NCBI RefSeq assembly: GCF_001544375.1
Contig: NZ_BCQJ01000006.1
Coordinates: forward strand, 62,001-126,000
Source: Enterococcus canis NBRC 100695
GTDB taxonomy: Bacteria; Bacillota; Bacilli; Lactobacillales; Enterococcaceae
Direction of reading: 5' to 3'
DNA: 64,000 bases
In this document: positions 35,265 to 44,720 of the stretch, piece after piece
How the letters are laid out: every line of letters starts with the position of its first letter
Numbering within the stretch: position 1 is the stretch's first letter
Notes under the pieces: generated by a model
Databases searched by the model: none
The model's input: the letters and a program-made list of their open reading frames with translations, nothing else
Told to the model about the DNA's origin: nothing
Translations under genes and position numbers: made by a program

Positions 35265-38090
35265 TTACTTATCTAAACCATAGACACCCAATTCATATAA
35301 ACGAACAGCAGTATCTGATCCTTGTGTTGGTTTGTCGACTATGATTTTCACATAGCGGACTGGCATTGCCGCAAACGTATCAGTGGTTTCGGCAGCCGCA
35401 TTATTAATGATCCGTGTCACTTGTGTGAATTCTTTACCATCTTCACTGACTAAGATTGTATAAGCCTTCGTATTCATATCAGGACTTTCACCACCGGCTT
35501 CGGCATGAGCCATGTGCACTTCGCTGACGGTTTTAACCTTCCCTAGATCCACCGTAATTTCATGAGGCGGATTACCTGTCGCACACCATTTTGTATCCAA
35601 TTTGCCGTCTAGCGCAAATTGCGGTGCTTCGCCATCATTCACAAAGGAAGAAGCCTCTGCCGTTGCATCTTTCGACAATAAGCTCAAATCACCTTGCGCA
35701 TCTTTCGTTACGGTAATTAGACCCTTCATTTCGATTGGTGTTTCGCCGGATTCGTTTTTAGCCGTCATCTTGACTGAATAGATACCTTCTTTTGCGTAGC
35801 TAACCACTGGTGCATCTTCAGTGCTCGTTGTAACATCCGCCCCTTCAAATTCCCATGAGACACTTTCTGTATTGGCTGAAGAGGTATTTGTAAAGGTGAT
35901 CTTTTCCCCCGGCGCCACTAATGTCCGTGATGCCGTGAAGTTAGCTTTTGGCACGCTATTGTCTGGCCATTCCAAGGTGACTGCTTTCGATGCGGCACCG
36001 CGAACGCCCCACAGATCGACTGGTACGATCTCAAAATTCGTTTTGTTGGTATCATCATTTCGTTCTAAGGCATTAAGGTAATGGTTCGTAGCCGGTGTCG
36101 CTCCTAAGAATGAACGGCTATCATCACCATTGATTCGGTAAATTTCATAATATTTCGCAGCGTCGCCTGCAGTATCCCAGCTTAAACGTACACCTGCGTA
36201 GTTGCCCTCCTCTTCATCAAATAAGGAGTCTTCAATTGTTACACCCTCAACCTTCAGTTCTGTTTTTTCAGCTTTAGGTGTTACAGCGATTTGGCCGAAG
36301 TGTAGCTCATAGACATCATTTGCGGCTTCACTGGTTAGGTCATAGGAAATTTCGGCGACAACTTGCCCCGCAAATTTGCTGACATCATAAGTTACCGTAG
36401 TCCAGTCAGTCCCTACCTCACCTTTAACCGTTTCGGTTTTGCCATCCGCAAACGTCAAGACTAAATCAAGCGCCGTTTTGTCAGAAGCTTTGGCGGTTGT
36501 CGTAAAGACGGTATCTTTCGCCAATTCAAACGCTGTTTTATACAACTTGATCTGGCTCGTTTGGCCTTTTTCCATGTTGCCCCGTAATTTCAGGGAATTC
36601 CCGCCACTCCAAGCATCCGCATAATCAATGCTAGCTTTCAGCTCATTTTGACCTTTATTTTCAATAATCCAGCGATAAGTTGGCATAACATCCTGCATAC
36701 TGCGGTTGTTCCAGTCCATACTAGAAACTTTTTGACCGTCGATAAAGTAATTGTAGCCATTTCCTAGATTGAAGTTGGTCACAAAAGGCATTTCAGTAAT
36801 AGCGGTCTGTTCCAAAGCATACGTAGAGATGCCGGGCCATGCCCCCTCTGCCACTGGTTTACTTTGGGTTGGATCACTCATGGCGTTAACCCAGAAAGTA
36901 TTTTCGCGGGTCTGTGCATCATCAGGACCACTTGCTGAGTAATACGTCCAGTCTGGAACATAAAGACCTAAAGAAGTGTACGGCACATGGTTTTTATCTG
37001 TAAAGAGGTCCCATTTGACCGCCGTCGCATAGCCATTGGCCTGCACATCGATCCCTGCATACAGATCATAAGGATTAAGATCATTTTTTTCAGCCGTTTC
37101 TTTAGAAGCCTTCAACAGGTTTTTATCTGCTAATTGATCGGTGTTCCACCAGAAGTTCAAGAACATATCATCTGCTACCGGCTGCATATCCGCGTCTACT
37201 AGATAGGCTTTATTTTTATCGGTCAGAGCATTTTGCCAGTCCATCTCACCGTCAACCGTCATGGAATCATACCACATGACATCTAAATCTTGATCGGCAG
37301 CTTTCAATTGTTTGATCAATTCTTGCATCAAGTCTGCATGTTTCTTCGTCAAGCCACCCTCTGCTTGCTTGTCCGCTTCTTTTCCTTCAGCCGCATCGTC
37401 AAAACTAGTCACTGCAGTATCCGTTTCTTGGTTGATAAACCAACCATCAAAGCCATAGTGCTTCGCCACTTCAGTCAGTTTTGCCACGATTGGGAAATTA
37501 CCTTGATCATCCTTTTTCAAGAATTCATCTAGCCATTCTATCTTGCCGCCATGAGCAGTTTGTGGGAAGAAAATCGTGCCCAAAACAGGTACCCCATTTT
37601 TATGGGCGGCATCAATCACGTCAGCACTTGGCGGTACGATGATTCCCTCACCAGAAGAGCCACCCCAATAAACCAATTGATCAATGTACTGCCAGTAAGA
37701 AAAGACATTGGCATCAAACGTATTGATCCCTCGTGGTGCATTGCCGCTTGTACTGCTATTCATAATAGACAGTGCCACAACCTTCATATCCGCATTTTGC
37801 GTCTCATTGGTTTTAGCCAATGATTTTTTCTCCACCCGTTCTGCCAATGGCACGGTGCTGACATTGTACTTAGCATCTGGATCTTTATTGAAGTCCCACT
37901 TCAATAAATCCTCTGGAAACCAGTACGATGATTGTGGCTGATTTTCCATAGGACGATTCAATTTGCTTTCTGCCGTTTCGGAGTATGTTATTTTTTCATT
38001 CCCCGCTGAACTTGCATTAGTAGCACACCCTGCAATCACCAAAATTGACCCACATAACGCGACCCCTGCTAACACTTGCTTTTTGTTCAT
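35265..38090 (-). CDS. Endo-beta-N-acetylglucosaminidase, GH85, surface lipoprotein
   Basis: This 941-residue enzyme would cut the chitobiose core of N-glycans on host glycoproteins. A lipoprotein signal ends VIAGC with Cys22, so it is anchored outside the membrane. The GH85 barrel covers about residues 50-370, with the catalytic pair Asn220/Glu222 in GWFINQET. Beta-sandwich domains follow, then an Fn3-like part, a PKD-like domain (about 715-795, VSWEFEGADVTTST) and a C-terminal F5/8-type (CBM32-like) domain (about 800-941). It has its own promoter with a response-regulator repeat. It is unlike EndoE (GH18/GH20) of E. faecalis and closer to EndoD of S. pneumoniae. Confidence 0.93.
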   Translation of the reverse strand: MNKKQVLAGVALCGSILVIAGCATNASSAGNEKITYSETAESKLNRPMENQPQSSYWFPEDLLKWDFNKDPDAKYNVSTVPLAERVEKKSLAKTNETQNADMKVVALSIMNSSTSGNAPRGINTFDANVFSYWQYIDQLVYWGGSSGEGIIVPPSADVIDAAHKNGVPVLGTIFFPQTAHGGKIEWLDEFLKKDDQGNFPIVAKLTEVAKHYGFDGWFINQETDTAVTSFDDAAEGKEADKQAEGGLTKKHADLMQELIKQLKAADQDLDVMWYDSMTVDGEMDWQNALTDKNKAYLVDADMQPVADDMFLNFWWNTDQLADKNLLKASKETAEKNDLNPYDLYAGIDVQANGYATAVKWDLFTDKNHVPYTSLGLYVPDWTYYSASGPDDAQTRENTFWVNAMSDPTQSKPVAEGAWPGISTYALEQTAITEMPFVTNFNLGNGYNYFIDGQKVSSMDWNNRSMQDVMPTYRWIIENKGQNELKASIDYADAWSGGNSLKLRGNMEKGQTSQIKLYKTAFELAKDTVFTTTAKASDKTALDLVLTFADGKTETVKGEVGTDWTTVTYDVSKFAGQVVAEISYDLTSEAANDVYELHFGQIAVTPKAEKTELKVEGVTIEDSLFDEEEGNYAGVRLSWDTAGDAAKYYEIYRINGDDSRSFLGATPATNHYLNALERNDDTNKTNFEIVPVDLWGVRGAASKAVTLEWPDNSVPKANFTASRTLVAPGEKITFTNTSSANTESVSWEFEGADVTTSTEDAPVVSYAKEGIYSVKMTAKNESGETPIEMKGLITVTKDAQGDLSLLSKDATAEASSFVNDGEAPQFALDGKLDTKWCATGNPPHEITVDLGKVKTVSEVHMAHAEAGGESPDMNTKAYTILVSEDGKEFTQVTRIINNAAAETTDTFAAMPVRYVKIIVDKPTQGSDTAVRLYELGVYGLDK

Positions 38091-38123
38091 TTTCTTCCTC
38101 CCTCATGTCTTGATAACAGCTTA

Positions 38124-38152
38124 ATCTTACCGATGTTGCAAGCGTTTTCCAA
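38124..38152 (-). promoter_or_regulatory. GH85 promoter with cre-like box
   Basis: TTGGAA (38147-38152), 17 bp, TAAGAT (38124-38129) on the minus strand. GGAAAACGCTTGCA (38137-38150) is one mismatch from the cre consensus. The activator repeat ends 1 bp upstream of the -35. Confidence 0.7.
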
Positions 38153-38153
38153 C

Positions 38154-38187
38154 GAACAAATTAAAGGTCCTATGCAACAAACTAAAG
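38154..38187 (-). promoter_or_regulatory. Tandem direct repeat, probable response-regulator site (GH85)
   Basis: On the minus strand CTTTAGTTTGTT and CTTTAATTTGTT begin 21 bp apart and end next to the -35. The same pair with the same period and position precedes the importer operon at 45709-45742. This is what an AraC-type response regulator activating both promoters would need. Confidence 0.78.
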
Positions 38188-38225
38188 AAAAAGCAGATTA
38201 CGCCCTCAAAGTGGCGCAATCTGCT
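38188..38225 (-). terminator. Terminator of the importer/two-component operon
   Basis: AGCAGATTGCGCC/GGCGTAATCTGCT on the minus strand with one mismatch, then TTTTTC. It lies 180 bp after the response-regulator stop. I recognise nothing in 38226-38406. Confidence 0.78.
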
Positions 38226-38406
38226 GTAAAGTCTTTATAAATTATAGATGTTATCTTAACAAGGGGAGGTCGTTTCGCTACTCCCAACGTAAATAAATTC
38301 TATGAGGCAGCATGGGTATCTCACTAAACTGCTTTGCCAGATATTTTACTTATCTACAGGAACAGCCAATTCATACTACACCTTCTCGGTTCCCGCTAAT
38401 TCCCCG

Positions 38407-39879
38407 CTAGCCCTCAACAGGCGCGTAGCCGGCTTCATATTGCTCGCGAAACTCTTTAGGGGTAATGCCATTGAGCTTTTTGAACATTTTTGAAAAGTAA
38501 TTGGTATTGTTAAAGCCGACTTCATCCGCGATTTCCGCGATGGTTCGATCCGTATACAATAACAATTTTTGAGCTTGCTTGGTTCGTACTTGATTAAGAA
38601 ATTGCGAAAAACTCTTCTGGGTTTCTTTTTTAAAGACTTGCCCTAAGTACACAACATGCAAATGGAGTTCATCTGCGACTAATTTTAAATTAAGCTCTTC
38701 TGGATATCGGGTCTCGATGATATCCACAGCCTGTTGGACGCTGTCAGAATAGCGTTTCTTTTTAGGTTTATTCTTCAAACCACCTAAAATAGCTTGCAAT
38801 AACTCCGCCAACGAACTTAATTGATTACTTCGGCGGATGTTCTCCACTAGCTGATCGTAGTCGTCGCCAATCAGTTCAGGATATTGGCGGTAAATATCGG
38901 CGAATAACAAGAAGACGATATAGCGAACATAGTCTGGTGATGCTTGCTGCTGCACTAGCTGGTCAAAAATCTGTGTCAGTTCTCGTAAAATTGTTTGACT
39001 GTCCCCAATCATCAGCGCTTTATTGAAGGATAAAAAGCTCAATTCTGTAGAAGAGGTTTTGTTTTGATCTTGGCGGTCCTCCGGCAATAAATCCTTGTAG
39101 AAAGTGTCTAAACCCTTTAGCTGGCGGACTTTTTCATAGCTTTCATATAGATCTTCCCATTCAGCAACCGTTTCTCCCACATAAATACGACCTTGACCGG
39201 CTAGAATCCGTTCTGCCTCGTGTAGTTCAATGAATAACTGTTGTCGACTACCTCGGTAGATTATGGTTAGTTGCCGACTATCCATCAGACTTTTGATTTG
39301 GAGCGGTTGCCGAGCAAATAACTCACTTACTGCAAGTAATGAGCTAGGTGTCCCTTCCATTAAAACGGCGGTAAAAGCCCCGGAACGGATGCCTTTGAAT
39401 TGATTGATTAGATCCTCATACTCTAATTCATTTAATTCGTCATGTAGCCAACGCATCAAGCCCGCTTCTAAATACAGTTGGGCTTGGGTGGCATTTTTCT
39501 TTTCAGCGTCCAGTTCGGTTTTGATCAGTTGGACGTTTTTCAGCAGTTCTTCCTTATCGACTGGCTTAACCAAATAGTCCTTTACTTGGAGGGCCATACC
39601 TTGCTTGACGTATTCAAATTCCTGATAACCCGAAAGAATCAAACTCATAAAATGCCGACCTTCTGCTTGGGCGGTCGCAATCAGCTCGATCCCGCTCATT
39701 TCTGGCATGGTAATATCCGTCATTAATAGATCAATCGGATGCTCTTTTAAATAGTCCAATGCTTCGCGGGCACTACGGGCTGTTTTGATGATTTCAAAGC
39801 CCAATTCTTCCCAAGGAATGATGCGCTTCAAGCCCTCTAAAATCATATATTCATCATCTACCAACATCACACTATACAT
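38407..39879 (-). CDS. YesN-type response regulator (REC plus AraC HTH)
   Basis: This protein of 490 residues has an N-terminal receiver domain with phospho-acceptor Asp55 (LLMTDITMPEMSG), a long helical middle part, and a C-terminal AraC double HTH (about 385-480, with IAEIADEVGFNNTNYFSKMFKKLNGITPKEFRE). The start at 39879 follows AGGAGGGG. It overlaps the sensor kinase by 8 bp. It most likely activates the GH85 gene and the importer operon through the 21-bp-spaced repeats. The pneumococcal N-glycan locus has a related system (TCS07). Confidence 0.92.
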   Translation of the reverse strand: MYSVMLVDDEYMILEGLKRIIPWEELGFEIIKTARSAREALDYLKEHPIDLLMTDITMPEMSGIELIATAQAEGRHFMSLILSGYQEFEYVKQGMALQVKDYLVKPVDKEELLKNVQLIKTELDAEKKNATQAQLYLEAGLMRWLHDELNELEYEDLINQFKGIRSGAFTAVLMEGTPSSLLAVSELFARQPLQIKSLMDSRQLTIIYRGSRQQLFIELHEAERILAGQGRIYVGETVAEWEDLYESYEKVRQLKGLDTFYKDLLPEDRQDQNKTSSTELSFLSFNKALMIGDSQTILRELTQIFDQLVQQQASPDYVRYIVFLLFADIYRQYPELIGDDYDQLVENIRRSNQLSSLAELLQAILGGLKNKPKKKRYSDSVQQAVDIIETRYPEELNLKLVADELHLHVVYLGQVFKKETQKSFSQFLNQVRTKQAQKLLLYTDRTIAEIADEVGFNNTNYFSKMFKKLNGITPKEFREQYEAGYAPVEG

Positions 39880-41599
39880 CGAACCCCTCCTTTGGATCAA
39901 AGCGCAGAGTAATCTGCGTACCTGCTCCTAATGTAGACGTAATCAGCATTTGGTAACTATCGCCATAAAAACTCTTTAACCGCTCGTGAACATTTCGTAA
40001 ACCAATCGATTGCACCATTTCCACATCGGGCGCTTCCAGTTTCGCTTGGACTTCTGCCAAGCGGTCAGGTGACATGCCTTTGCCATTATCGGTCACCTGA
40101 ATGACGATTTGGCCATTCTCTTGATAGGCTTTGACACTAATGGCATTATCTTGGCGGCTATAATCGATTCCATGAACAAAATAATTTTCAATCAATGGTT
40201 GGATGATAAATTTAGGAATCTCCGTTTTACTGATTGCTGGTGCCACATCCAGTTTATACGCAAACTGATCTGGGTAACGCATTTGATACAAAAAGACATA
40301 CTTTTCACAGAAGGAAATCTCTTTTTCTAGCGTCGTTGTCTTCGATTGGTCAATGTTATTCCGCAATAAGGCCGAGAAGGCGTACACGACATCCGCTAAC
40401 TCATCTTGCTGACGGCTCAAGGCATACATCCGGATATACTCCAAGGTATTATATAGAAAATGAGGATTGATCTGAGATTGAAGCGCCCGCATATGGGCAT
40501 CACGTTGCTTAATCTCTAGCGTATAAATGTCTTCGATGTAACGATCCAAGCTGGAGATCATGAAATTGATAGCCGTCGCAATATCATGTAGTTCTGCTTG
40601 AACCAGCTCCGTATCAATCCGTTCCTTCAGATTCCCATCGCCGACAACTTGAGTCGCTTCCACAATCAAGTCTACCTGTTTAGTATAGCGCTTAAAGGTC
40701 CGGTTCAATATCACCAATAAAATGCCAATCAATAGCAAGCCAATCGTTAGAATGATCGCATAATACCACAGTACCTTGCGCCAAAAAACCTGGCGACTAG
40801 CTAGAATGATGATTGGTGTCCGACTGCTGGCTTCAATTTGCTGCACTTCATAGCGTTTATCCAAAAATTGAATACTCTGATCATGCTGCAAACGTTCATC
40901 TAAGGTGCGTACTTCCTCTGTGGTGACTTGATGATTCGCCGTAAAAATACGACTCCCTGCATTGTCATAGATGAAGGCATTTAGGCCATTCTCTGCTAAA
41001 GCCGCCCGTTGATTGCCTAACGCCGCGTCTTCTGAAAAGACCGCATACAGTTCGCCTAAGGTTTGTCCTGTGTATTGATCGGAAATGACCCGCATCAGAT
41101 GAAAGCCTTTCACCTCAGGAAAGGGCTTAGCCAGCTGTTTGCCATTCAAATTAATACGGTCGGCCTTTAGATAGGTATCGAATTCTTCTAAATTCAAATA
41201 CACCGCTTCTAAATCAGGATATGTACTGAACAAGGTCCGCAAGCTGGAAGCGAAATTAATATCGGCGCGATACTCTGACCAAATATTGGAAATGTAATCA
41301 AAGTACTGATCTGGCCGCAGACTCATGTAATTGCGCATATTCTCCATTTTGGTAGGTGAGCCAGCCAGCTCATCCACCATATTGGTGATGGCGTCATTTT
41401 TGTTGCTGACATAGGTATCCAATTGGTACAGCACACTGTTTTTTTGAGAGTCCAGCGTGTTCTGACTGCTATGGGTCACATAAACGCACAAAGCAGCCAC
41501 TGTCAGCAGGATAATCGTTGCTAACAGAAGGCTGTAAGTTTGCATTAATTGCGTTAATAAATAATTTTTCTTAAAAAGCTTTTTGAAGATTCGCTTCAT
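39872..41599 (-). CDS. YesM-type sensor histidine kinase
   Basis: This membrane sensor of 575 residues has a first helix at about 22-42, an extracellular domain to about 275, a second helix at 277-298, a HAMP region, and a His_kinase domain with phospho-acceptor His380 (QSQINPHFLYNTLEY) and an HATPase domain with DNGKGMS. I place the start at 41599. An extended frame to 41653 lacks a better site. It overlaps the membrane-protein gene by 29 bp. Family members often sense glycans, here possibly through the importer's binding protein. Confidence 0.9.
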   Translation of the reverse strand: MKRIFKKLFKKNYLLTQLMQTYSLLLATIILLTVAALCVYVTHSSQNTLDSQKNSVLYQLDTYVSNKNDAITNMVDELAGSPTKMENMRNYMSLRPDQYFDYISNIWSEYRADINFASSLRTLFSTYPDLEAVYLNLEEFDTYLKADRINLNGKQLAKPFPEVKGFHLMRVISDQYTGQTLGELYAVFSEDAALGNQRAALAENGLNAFIYDNAGSRIFTANHQVTTEEVRTLDERLQHDQSIQFLDKRYEVQQIEASSRTPIIILASRQVFWRKVLWYYAIILTIGLLLIGILLVILNRTFKRYTKQVDLIVEATQVVGDGNLKERIDTELVQAELHDIATAINFMISSLDRYIEDIYTLEIKQRDAHMRALQSQINPHFLYNTLEYIRMYALSRQQDELADVVYAFSALLRNNIDQSKTTTLEKEISFCEKYVFLYQMRYPDQFAYKLDVAPAISKTEIPKFIIQPLIENYFVHGIDYSRQDNAISVKAYQENGQIVIQVTDNGKGMSPDRLAEVQAKLEAPDVEMVQSIGLRNVHERLKSFYGDSYQMLITSTLGAGTQITLRFDPKEGFDV

Positions 41600-42206
41600 C
41601 ACGTCCCAACTTTCCATCAATGAAATTGCGATTTTTTCTCGTGACATAAGCACCCCACATCATAATCATGGCAAAAGTGGCGAATAAAAACAGGCCCTTA
41701 AATTGCCAAGTGAGGATTAAGATACTAATCAAGCCAAAAAGAATCTTGATAAATACCCAAAAATTTAGAAAAATGCTGACAAATGACAGCTTGATCAAAT
41801 CCCCCACTGCGATCTCATAGGTGCTTGTATATAATACCATATAGAAATAAAGGGTCAGCAAGAGGATTAGGACAAAAACTAATAAAAGATCGACAAACAA
41901 CCAAAACCAACCGGTCATTTGAGTAGCTAAAACTAAGTTATAGGCGACAAAGCTGAAGGTCGCTAAAAAGGTTAGAAAGTGCAGATTACTCTTTTTAAAA
42001 TTAGCCTTCCATAATTGCCAAGCTTTTTGGAAAGTCACTTGTTGATAATCCATCCCATATTCCTGTACAAGGTCGCTCATGGTCTGCCAAGCTGGACCGA
42101 CGCCCAGCAGGATACCACCTGCCAAACTAAAGAGGATAAAAAAGAGGTTTAATTTGATTGTGGTCCAAGATAAGTAAAACAACCGTTGGATTCCGGTACT
42201 TTCCAT
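41571..42206 (-). CDS. YesL-like DUF624 membrane protein
   Basis: This protein of 211 residues has about five hydrophobic segments and the DUF624 start pattern (FYLSWTTIKLNLFFILFSLAGGILLGVGPA). Such genes habitually accompany YesMN-type regulators and oligosaccharide ABC importers. Their function is unknown. The start at 42206 follows GGAAGGAAG. Confidence 0.85.
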   Translation of the reverse strand: MESTGIQRLFYLSWTTIKLNLFFILFSLAGGILLGVGPAWQTMSDLVQEYGMDYQQVTFQKAWQLWKANFKKSNLHFLTFLATFSFVAYNLVLATQMTGWFWLFVDLLLVFVLILLLTLYFYMVLYTSTYEIAVGDLIKLSFVSIFLNFWVFIKILFGLISILILTWQFKGLFLFATFAMIMMWGAYVTRKNRNFIDGKLGRDEANLQKAF

Positions 42207-42287
42207 GAGTCTTCCTTCCTTTCTGGTAGTGCTATGTAAAAACAGGGCAGGGTGTGCCATAGCGGTACACCCCTTTGCCCCTTTTGC

Positions 42288-43763
42288 TTATTTACTTGCG
42301 TTGTATTCGTCTAATTGTTTTTGCATTTCAGCTTGTACTTTTTCCCAACCAGCTGTCTTCAAATCATCCACTAATTTAGGTAGTGTTTCGTCAGGATCAA
42401 CCGTTCCGGTATTCAAGCTAGCTGCGTAACGGTTCATAACGTTGGCGATATTGGTCAATTCGGTTTTAACAGAATCATTGACAAAGGTAAAGCCTAAGAT
42501 TGGTGATTCTTTGGCACTTGCAATACTGTCGTCACGTTGTTTGATCATATCGTCTGTTACTGTTTCTTCAGGCCAGATAATCAAGTTATTCCCTGTGTTC
42601 CAAGCGCTTAAGTGTGTTGTTGGTGTGTAGCCATCCAATAATTTCACGCGGTCTTCACCGACTTTTTCATATTGTTCGCCTTCAACACCGTAAACTAAGC
42701 CATTTAACAATTCAGGATTGCTGTTTAACAAGCCTAGTAATTCCATAGCTTTTTCTTTGTTCTTAGAAGTGTTTGAAATAACATAGTTAGCCATTTGTGC
42801 TTGCGCTGTTGTTTTCAATGGCACAGTCAATGGACGAGATTCTAGTGGTTTACCAGCAGCTTGTGTCAAGATAGTATCGCCATAATCCATAGGGCCTTGT
42901 GTTTCTTGACGCATGAACCAAGTGTTTTTGTCTAAGTCATATGGTGTCGTACTTGTTGCTGCATCTGTTGGAATCAAACCATCTTTATACCATTGATGTA
43001 AGACTTTCAAGCTTGCAATCATATCTTTGTCTTCATATTGGTTGATGATTTTTGGCGCATTTGTTTCATCCAAACGTACCGCAAATGGATATTGGTTACC
43101 GATTGGGAAATCATAGTTGCCTGTTGCGAAGAAAGATTGACCGATTGCAAAAGCTGGAATATTAGCATCTTTTTCGTGGAATTGTTTCAAGACTTCAGTA
43201 GCACTTTCATAGCTGTCGCCCACTTTGCTGATGTCGATGTTATATTTATCCACAAATTCTTTGTTGAAGGTCAAGACTTGTTGACCGTACACGTTCCCTA
43301 AAACTGGGAAGCCATACAATTTACCGTTGATGGTATTTCCTTTGATATAGCTATCTGGTAATTGTTCGTAAGCGTCTTTTGCATATTTAGGTGCTAATTC
43401 AGTTAAATCAGCGTAGGCACCCTTTTGCGCATTTGTTGCGAAGTTATTTGCTAAAGAAATGTCATAGCTTTCACCAGAAGCAACGATTGTGGACATCTTT
43501 TGATCCCAGTCGCCCCAGCCGATAAATTCCATTTTCAACGTTGCGCCGATTTCTTTTTCGATAATTTTATTCGCGTTTTCGATTAATTTATCGTAATTAT
43601 CCGGTTTGTCCCCTACACGATACATCAATAGGGTCGTTGAACCAGAATCTGCTGCTGAATCCGTACTATCGGTGTTACCACTGCCTGAACCACCACAAGC
43701 CGCTAACCCTAACGTCAACGCAGCCGCGCCGGCAGTCGCCAACATTTTTTGCCATTTTTTCAT
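42288..43763 (-). CDS. N-glycan ABC importer, substrate-binding lipoprotein (NgtS-like)
   Basis: This solute-binding protein of 491 residues belongs to the large LplA-like oligosaccharide family. The lipobox is LGLAAC, Cys at about residue 23, followed by a Gly/Ser/Asp linker. It would capture the GlcNAc-terminated oligomannose freed by GH85 and pass it to the two permeases encoded just upstream. The substrate is inferred from the locus, not from binding residues. Confidence 0.88.
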   Translation of the reverse strand: MKKWQKMLATAGAAALTLGLAACGGSGSGNTDSTDSAADSGSTTLLMYRVGDKPDNYDKLIENANKIIEKEIGATLKMEFIGWGDWDQKMSTIVASGESYDISLANNFATNAQKGAYADLTELAPKYAKDAYEQLPDSYIKGNTINGKLYGFPVLGNVYGQQVLTFNKEFVDKYNIDISKVGDSYESATEVLKQFHEKDANIPAFAIGQSFFATGNYDFPIGNQYPFAVRLDETNAPKIINQYEDKDMIASLKVLHQWYKDGLIPTDAATSTTPYDLDKNTWFMRQETQGPMDYGDTILTQAAGKPLESRPLTVPLKTTAQAQMANYVISNTSKNKEKAMELLGLLNSNPELLNGLVYGVEGEQYEKVGEDRVKLLDGYTPTTHLSAWNTGNNLIIWPEETVTDDMIKQRDDSIASAKESPILGFTFVNDSVKTELTNIANVMNRYAASLNTGTVDPDETLPKLVDDLKTAGWEKVQAEMQKQLDEYNASK

Positions 43764-43783
43764 TTCCTATTCCTCCTAATAGA

Positions 43784-44707
43784 TTATTCTTTCACACCGC
43801 CGATTGTTAACCCACCCACGAAGTAACGTTGGAAGAAGGGGTAAGTTAAAGCGATCGGTAATGTGGATAAGACAACAATTGCCATTCGTGCGGATTCGCT
43901 TGGTAGAGCACCTAGACTCTGTTGTGCTGCCGCACCCATATCGGTACTTCTTGATAAGAATTCCAAATTATTCTGGATTTTCATCAACAAGTACTGCAAA
44001 GGCACCAAGCTGTCCTTTTGAATGTAAAGTAACGCATTGAACCAGTCGTTCCAGTAGCCTAAAGCTGCAAACAAGCTAATGGTCGCAATGCCGGGTACTG
44101 CCAGCGGTAACACGATATCAATGAAGATTTTCATTTCGCTGGCACCGTCGATACGGGCTGATTCGATAATACTATCTGGGATCGTCTTTTTAAAGAAAGT
44201 TCGCATCACTAAAATATTGAAGGGCCCTAAGGCTAAAGGTAAAATCAATGCCCAGATGGTATCTTTTAACTGCAACATGTTGGTCATAACGAGGTAGTTT
44301 GCTACCATCCCAGGTGAGAACAACATGGTAATCAACGCAAACACGGTGAAGAATTTCCGGAAAGGAAAATTCGACCGAGAAATCACATACGCGTACAGTG
44401 AGGTCATTGTAGCATTTACGATGGTCCCTACCACTGTGATAAAGACGCTGACACCCAAGGCATGGATAATCCGGCCACTCATGGCTCCTTGGAAAATGTA
44501 GCGGTAAGCATCTAATGAAAACTCTTCTGGCCAGAAACGATAGCCATTAGCCGCTAGGGAACCTTCACTAGTGACCGAGATGATGATTACGAAGAAAAAC
44601 GGAATCACACAGGAAATCGCAAAGAGCGCGATTAAAATATTGAAGATCAGATTCGCCGTCGGATTAAAGGAACGAATCTTTACAGTTGAAACTTTCTTTT
44701 TTGCCAT
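43784..44707 (-). CDS. N-glycan ABC importer permease 2 (LplC/NgtP2-like)
   Basis: This is a permease of 307 residues with six membrane segments and the EAA loop IIESARIDGASEMKIFIDIVLPLAVPG. The start at 44707 follows GGAGGAAAGG, 13 bp after permease 1. It pairs with permease 1 in the membrane. Confidence 0.92.
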   Translation of the reverse strand: MAKKKVSTVKIRSFNPTANLIFNILIALFAISCVIPFFFVIIISVTSEGSLAANGYRFWPEEFSLDAYRYIFQGAMSGRIIHALGVSVFITVVGTIVNATMTSLYAYVISRSNFPFRKFFTVFALITMLFSPGMVANYLVMTNMLQLKDTIWALILPLALGPFNILVMRTFFKKTIPDSIIESARIDGASEMKIFIDIVLPLAVPGIATISLFAALGYWNDWFNALLYIQKDSLVPLQYLLMKIQNNLEFLSRSTDMGAAAQQSLGALPSESARMAIVVLSTLPIALTYPFFQRYFVGGLTIGGVKE

Positions 44708-44720
44708 GTTCCTTTCCTCC

